64,000 bases of DNA, from NCBI GenBank assembly GCA_010093705.1, contig MU006097.1, positions 727,683-791,682 on the forward strand, in the 5' to 3' direction. The DNA comes from Patellaria atrata CBS 101060 (taxonomy: Eukaryota; Ascomycota; Dothideomycetes; Patellariales; Patellariaceae). Positions 58,857-64,000 of the stretch are shown piece after piece. The position numbers and the translations under genes were made by a program. A model generated the notes under the pieces. That model was not told the DNA's origin, did no database searches, and saw only the letters and a list, made by a program, of their open reading frames with translations. Within the stretch, counting starts at the first letter, position 1. The number at the start of each line of letters is the position of its first letter.

Positions 58857-59556
58857 TTTACATCGTCAGCAGGCGAGATGTGCTGTAAAATTTGGTGACG
58901 ATGGAGCGGTCAAAGGTAGCATGAAACAGCCCAGACCGATTTAATGGTCGATCTCTCAGCGATTCATAGGTTGAATTTAAGCAGTTGTGGATAACTAGGA
59001 ATTCGTAAGTGCGTGGGCATAACCTGTAACATGCAGTGCTTCTCGATAGGCGGATTAGCAGCAAAGAGCAGTCGATCAGGCACTGGATAAGATTATTGTT
59101 GCTTCATCGACGACGTCGTCGACACGACAATCCGGGACGGACAGCCTCATTGATGTTGATAGCTCCTAATCAATTTGTGATATCACTAAGGTATGGATAG
59201 GTTACCTCCTAAGTCGAGGGGCAGCTCTCTTCTCGTTTGGTTGGAGGACAAGTTGTTTTCTGTAAAGGATGGCGTAGGAAACACCGCGCGCCCCTTCACG
59301 GGCACCTCCGAATTGAAATTCCTCTTCAACACCCACTCTACACCTCCATTTCGTGGAGCTCTCCGACGACGACGACATAGATGACGACGTTCGTTATAGT
59401 TTATACCGTCTGCTGATGACGCTTTGCTTTTACTGACTCGTTCGCTGTATGTATATACTCTTAATATCAGACGGGAATTCACCTTGAGCTTTGTGCATAT
59501 CTCGGACCTCTGAATCTTTTGTATAGCAGTTGTATGAATCTACGGCAATTAACAGA
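58857..59556. promoter_or_regulatory. Divergent SSN3/transporter intergenic with 16-bp palindrome
   Basis: These 700 bp lie between divergent genes. At 59107-59122 is a perfect 16-base palindrome, TCGACGACGTCGTCGA, with a GACGTC core like bZIP/CREB-family sites. A related CGACGACGAC run lies near 59366-59376. Binding is inference. Confidence 0.4.
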
Positions 59557-61236
59557 ATGTCTCAATATAGCACTTTTTCACCTTCTCTTCCTGAAGTCGA
59601 AGTAAAGCGAAGATTGCGACAGCAACATACTATGGATCCCCGAACCTGGTTCAAGGACCTTACTCCGTACTTCTTATATTTGATACTGGTATCTACTATA
59701 GGACCATTGCTCTTTGGATTCCATTTAGTAAGCAATATTCTAAGTCCTCCAAGACTCCTCTTGCTAACAGCGCATATAGGCCGAACTCAACGCCCCGGAA
59801 TCAGTCATCACCTGCGAGAAGAGGTCTATTAGGACTTCTGCTGAACCATCGTTACCACAATGTATCGAGATGAATTCTGTACAGATAGGACTCGTGTCTT
59901 CTATCTTCACACTTGGAGGCTTAATAGGAGCTTTGGGAGTTGGTCCCCTATCAGCACGCTATGGACGTCTTCCCTCGATGCGATACACAACTATACCCTT
60001 CACCATTGGACCCATATTTGAGGCTGCTGCTCCTAACATTGGTACCATGGCATTGGGAAGATTCATCTCTGGTCTTGGTGCAGGAGCATCAGTGGTTGTT
60101 GTACCGATATATATTTCTGAAATCGCACCTCCTGCAGAAAAAGGCTTTTTTGGCGCTCTCACCCAGGTTATGGTCAATATGGGGATCTTGATCACGCAGC
60201 TACTTGGCTACTTCTTGAGCCATGATTCAATGTGGAGAATCATACTCGGGGTCGGGGGTCTAATTGGAATCTTGCAGGCCGCGGGTTTGGTGTTCGGCGA
60301 AGAGAGTCCAAAGTGGATGGCTGATAGGGGTCAAGTTACCAAGGCGAAGAGGATTTTACGCCACATACGAGGGAATGCATTCGATGTTGAAGATGAATTC
60401 AGTTCATGGGGACCGCACGCTTCAGATGACGGGGATGGTATGCCGACATCACTATCCACTATTACAATTGTACTGACATTGAATAGACGAGGAAGAGACT
60501 CTGTTACATAACGAGTCTGGCGATCAAAATAAAAGCAGCGAAAAGAGGATCCTAGGATTCTTCGAAGTCGCTCGACATCCTGACACAAAGAAAGCTGTTA
60601 TTTCCATAGTCATGATCATGCTTGCTCAGCAGCTATGCGGTAAGTTTCGAAGAGATATGTCTATCACTCTGTGACTAATGATGTTAAGGTATCAACAGTA
60701 TCATCATGTATGGTGTCAAGCTTCTTTCGGGTCTTCTAGAGGCCAATTCAGCTTTACTCAACCTTATTGTATCAGCTCTCAACATCATCGTCACCGCAGG
60801 TTGTGCCCCTCTCGTCGATAAACTTGGACGCAAGTTCTGCTTATTGAGTTCAATCTTCGGGATGGGAACAAGCTCCTTGCTACTAGCATTTGGTATCCTG
60901 AACGAGATCAAGATCCTTTCCGCCGTAGCTGTTCTCTTGTTCGTGTCCAGCTTCGCGCTTGGACTTGGACCCGTCCCGTTCCTCCTGTCAAGCGAACTCG
61001 TCAGTCCCGATGCGGTCAGTGCTACTCAGAGCTGGGCATTGGCAGCAAATTGGATAGCGACATTTGCAGTTGCGCAATTCTTCCCAATTGCAAACGCGAA
61101 GCTGCATGGTAAGGTGTACTTCGTCTTTGCAGGTCTTGCTGCTTTCTTTTGGCTGTTCATTGGCTGGTTCGTGCCTGAGACAAAAGGAAAGAAGACGGCT
61201 GACGAAGTTTGGGGAAGAGAAAGACGGGAGGACTAG
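59557..61236 (+). CDS. MFS sugar transporter, VPS73/GLUT-like family
   Basis: Twelve-helix sugar transporter of 509 residues. Exons are 59557..59727, 59780..60437, 60487..60639, 60689..61236, with introns of 49-52 bp. Family features are TIGPLLFGFHLAELNAPES with the first-helix GFHL motif, LSARYGRLPS after helix 2, GRFISGLGAGASVVVVPIYI, EESPKWMADRG, LAQQLCGINSIIMYG (helix 7 QQLxGIN), DKLGRKFCLLS and PETKGKKTADEV. The GFHxAELN start with CEK soon after resembles yeast Vps73/Ybr241c-type vacuolar transporters rather than the plasma-membrane HXTs. It differs clearly from the other transporter in this window. Substrate and location are inference. Confidence 0.9.
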
Positions 61237-62043
61237 AAGTGAGGGGGTTCTGGCTTCACTGCATGATTGGATATTCTTGTGTCTTTGGATGGGGTTTCAT
61301 CACGGTACTGTTACGATCTCCGGCTGTAGGATTATGAAAGAACTAGTAGGGCCGTGTATGCCGTGGGTTGAATGGCGTCTCAGGGAGTTTTCACGGGTCA
61401 AAATAGGAGGTATCGGGCGACTAAGGGACGATTTCGATATCATGAAGAGAATAAGAAGTCTAGGGCACCGTTAGCACCAGGAATGTACAGCAATATGCAT
61501 AGTGAGCACTTAACCTATTGGCATTCTTCGATTCTCTTTCAGCTATAAGATTTCCAACCCGCTCCAACTGGTCAATTCCGCAGCTGATGCACGGTATGAA
61601 CTCATGGATTATTGTTCGTGGTCATTGCTTACATATTGATTGACAATTCCCGCCGAGACGGTGCGTTAAGGCGAGTTAAGGTGCGTTGGGAGGCCGTGAG
61701 GTTGCGGAAATGTAAGCGGGGGGCCACCCCATCAGTGCCCCAAAGTGGGCACAGACAGGCACAGACAGGAGGGTCTGGTGCGTTTCCCTCGGTCGAATTT
61801 CTGGCAAGACTGGCATCTTCGGAAACCGTACAAGATCATCTGTACTACCTCACTTTTTGCCCACACCACACCATGATGTAGCCATTTCTCACCTACATAC
61901 CAATCCAATTTATATCTCTTGTATATACGAACTCGCACCCCGTTTCTTTTTCCGCAATTGATACCCCCACAACGCTTCCGAATTCCTCTTTCTTCACAGA
62001 ATCTCTCCGACCGACGAGCAACGCCGATTTCCTGAAAGACACA
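61237..62043. other. Intergenic, RIB1 promoter
   Basis: These 807 bp hold short direct repeats: GGTGCGTTAAGG with a related GGTGCGTTGGGAGG nearby (61660-61695), and GCACAGACAG twice (61749-61768). A CT-rich leader precedes the RIB1 ATG. No gene is supported. Confidence 0.4.
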
Positions 62044-63252
62044 ATGACACCCGACCACTTGCCTTCGCACGCCTCGCCTGCCTTTCCTCCTTTCAACTCC
62101 CCCAGACCCGCGCTCGACTCATTCAACCTCGACAGCAAAAGAACATCCTCACACAATGACCTCCCGCCTATCCTCTCCCCCGCCTTCACTCCCCCCGCGA
62201 CTCCCGGCACCGGCACGCCCGCCCTCCACCGTCCCGCACGCTCCCACCCCATCAACGATGCATCCACGCCGGCGCAGAGTCCCAAGCTCGTAGACCACCT
62301 GCCAGAAGTCCACTGCGAGGTGCGCGCGCGCATCCCCACCATCCACGGCCATGAGATGTACATCCACCTCTACACCAACTCAGAAGACAACAAAGAACAC
62401 CTCGCGATCGTCTTCGGCGACAAGATCCGCAGCCGCTCCCTCGACGCCGTGCGGCCCGGCGAAACGGAGCGCGATCGCATGATCAGAGGCGCCTACGTCG
62501 GACGTCTCCACCCCGGCCGCACGAGCAGCAGGATCGAAGCGCTGAAGCGGGAAGAGGCGGAAGATGGCTTCGGGCTCGTTTTCTCCCCTCCCTCCTCCTC
62601 CTCCTCCCCAAAAAGCTCAACCGAGTCCATCGCCACGAGCGCAGAGGGCGAGACAGACCAGATCCCCACGACGGCCCTCGACGTGCCCCCCCTCGTCCGC
62701 ATCCACTCCGAATGCTACACCGGCGAAACGGTCTGGTCCGCCCGCTGCGACTGCGGCGAACAGCTCAACGAAGCCGCCCGCCAGATGTCGCTCCCGTCCC
62801 CCTGCACAGGAGGAGTGATAGTGTATCTACGCCAGGAAGGCCGCGGCATCGGCCTCGGCGAGAAACTCAAGGCGTACAATCTCCAGGACCTCGGCAACGA
62901 TACTTACGAAGCTAATGTCCTGCTTCGACATCCCGCGGACGCCAGGTCTTATGGGTTAGCCACGGCGATATTGCTGGATCTGGGTCTGGGGGGTGAGAGG
63001 GGGATTAGACTCCTCACTAATAATCCGGATAAGGTGCGTGCGGTTGAGGGGCCCAAGAGGGAGGTTTGCGTTAAGGAGCGTGTGGAGATGGTGCCGTTGG
63101 CGTGGAGGAGTGGGGGGAAGGAGGGCATCAAGAGTGAGGAGGTCGAGAAGTATTTGAGTACGAAGGTGTGTTTAACTGTTTGAGTTTCCTGCGGGATATG
63201 CGCTGACCGAGTGTAGATTGAGAAGTTCAAGCATATGTTGGATCGGGCGTAG
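62044..63252 (+). CDS. rib1: GTP cyclohydrolase II
   Basis: First enzyme of riboflavin synthesis: converts GTP to 2,5-diamino-6-ribosylamino-pyrimidinone phosphate with loss of formate and pyrophosphate. Exons are 62044..63165 and 63217..63252 (385 residues); the short final exon gives [12 protein letters not shown]. The N-terminal 80 residues are Pro/Ser-rich and disordered, as in fungal Rib1. The zinc site is [15 protein letters not shown] (three Cys). The catalytic [19 protein letters not shown] motif and RLLTNNPDK, a GTP-binding loop, follow. An insertion of about 45 residues rich in Ser/Glu separates the two halves. Composition switches from C-rich to G-rich coding at about 62950. Confidence 0.94.
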
Positions 63253-63517
63253 ATTTCTCCTTCCAGAAACATACAAGGAGGATTTTTGGGATTACTGCAG
63301 ATACTTTTGGAGGCGTTAGGGGAATAACTTAGCATACGTGGGTGGCTACTTCGATCGTTGATATCATATCATATCTGCCGTCTATTGGGTCGGGTTTGGG
63401 TTTAGATACCCGACAATCTAAAACGAAATCTACATCATCATTTTCATCAAATGTCACATCCGTCCTCTCCAATGCAAACCCCTTTCCCAACAGCACCAAA
63501 CACCACCTCACCACCCC

Positions 63518-63977
63518 CTAATACCCATCCTCAATCCCCCTCCCCCTCTCAACCTCCAACCTCTCCCCATTAACACCCCACCACATCTCACTCGTCTCCT
63601 CCCCCTTCCCCTCCCCCCTCTTCTCATCCCACGGTTTCGGACTCAAAATCAAATGCAAGTTCCGCACCTCCCCATCCCTCCAAATGACATCATGCACGCC
63701 CTTCCAGCGAAGCGTCTTAAGCGCGTTATACACGTACGGCAGTGGGACCCAGCGGCCTTTATAGAGGTCCGAGAGGAGGGACTGGTCCGCGAACTCGTAG
63801 TTGAGGGCGCTGGAGGAAGAGAGCGTGGAGAGGATTTGGGTGTAGAGGGTTTGCGAGGGGTTCACGACTTGGAGGCCGCCGTTAGGCATGCCGAGGCCGG
63901 TCAGGGCGGGTGCGGCTGTTGTTTGCGCGGTCAGGGGGGAGGCGTGTTGGGTTGTGTAGGCGCAGTTTTGGGGGATC
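63518..63977 (-). CDS. GT8-like glycosyltransferase (glycogenin/galactinol-synthase type), 5' end outside window
   Basis: Only the last exon is inside the window. It begins at an acceptor (CCCAG, 63978-63980) and runs 153 residues to the stop at 63518. Earlier exons lie beyond base 64000. Recognisable GT8-like C-terminal sequence includes GLGMPNGGLQVVNPSQ (substrate-side GGLxVxxP), FADQSLLSDLYKGRWVPLPY (the DQxLL motif) and YNALKTLRW, then ILSPKPWDEKR, in the order seen in fungal nucleotide-diphospho-sugar transferases. The tail ends VEDGY-like (GIEDGY). Catalytic DxD lies in the missing part. Likely a UDP-sugar transferase; substrate unknown. Confidence 0.8.
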
Positions 63978-64000
63978 CTGGGAGTGTTAGTCGGGGGTGA

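Noticed and set aside
34021-62043. Sugar transporters, GH5 and GT15 as a carbohydrate gene cluster
   Set aside because: They are spread over 28 kb among housekeeping genes with no shared regulator or tight spacing.

Overview
The window is nuclear DNA of a filamentous ascomycete (Pezizomycotina). Nearly every gene has short GT-AG introns of about 48-90 bp, often with a CTAAC/CTAAT-type branch site. The gene set is typical of euascomycetes: PFA3, LIG4, ADE12, IMP1, IRS4, FMP27, YRB1, TAF14, a GT15 mannosyltransferase, DSC1, SSN3 and RIB1, plus a secreted GH5 glucanase and two sugar transporters. Leotiomycetes (Helotiales) is my best guess from general resemblance only. No tRNA, rRNA, CRISPR or intact transposon was recognised. 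Exon boundaries were derived by hand from reading frame, splice sites and protein-family continuity.

Layout. 0.2-5 kb: palmitoyltransferase PFA3, then a broken APH-like kinase gene. 6.3-17 kb: LIG4 and ADE12 (divergent), IMP1 and a JMJD7-like JmjC hydroxylase (divergent), and IRS4. 17-26 kb: one giant gene of 2,922 codons for an FMP27/Hob-type (BLTP2) bridge-like lipid transfer protein. 26-34 kb: a gene-poor stretch with two multiply broken genes, an FHA-domain protein kinase and an unidentified W-rich protein. 34-49 kb: a sugar transporter, an unknown single-pass membrane protein, YRB1 (RanBP1), TAF14 (YEATS), a DUF4604 protein, a GT15 mannosyltransferase and a DUF1749 hydrolase. 49-64 kb: DSC1, GH5, a single-domain MetE-like protein, SSN3 (CDK8), a second sugar transporter, RIB1 (GTP cyclohydrolase II) and the 3' part of a GT8-like glycosyltransferase that runs off the right edge.

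The intact genes are mostly unlinked housekeeping functions, so this is not a pathway cluster. Loose themes are glucose and cellulose use with its regulation (GH5, two transporters, Mediator kinase SSN3), membrane and ER biology (PFA3, FMP27, DSC1, IRS4) and general transcription (TAF14, SSN3). The most unusual signals are (i) the decayed 26-34 kb island and the two kinase-type pseudogenes, and (ii) a recurrent compositional flip in which coding strands are C-rich toward the 5' side and turn G-rich near the 3' end in at least seven genes.
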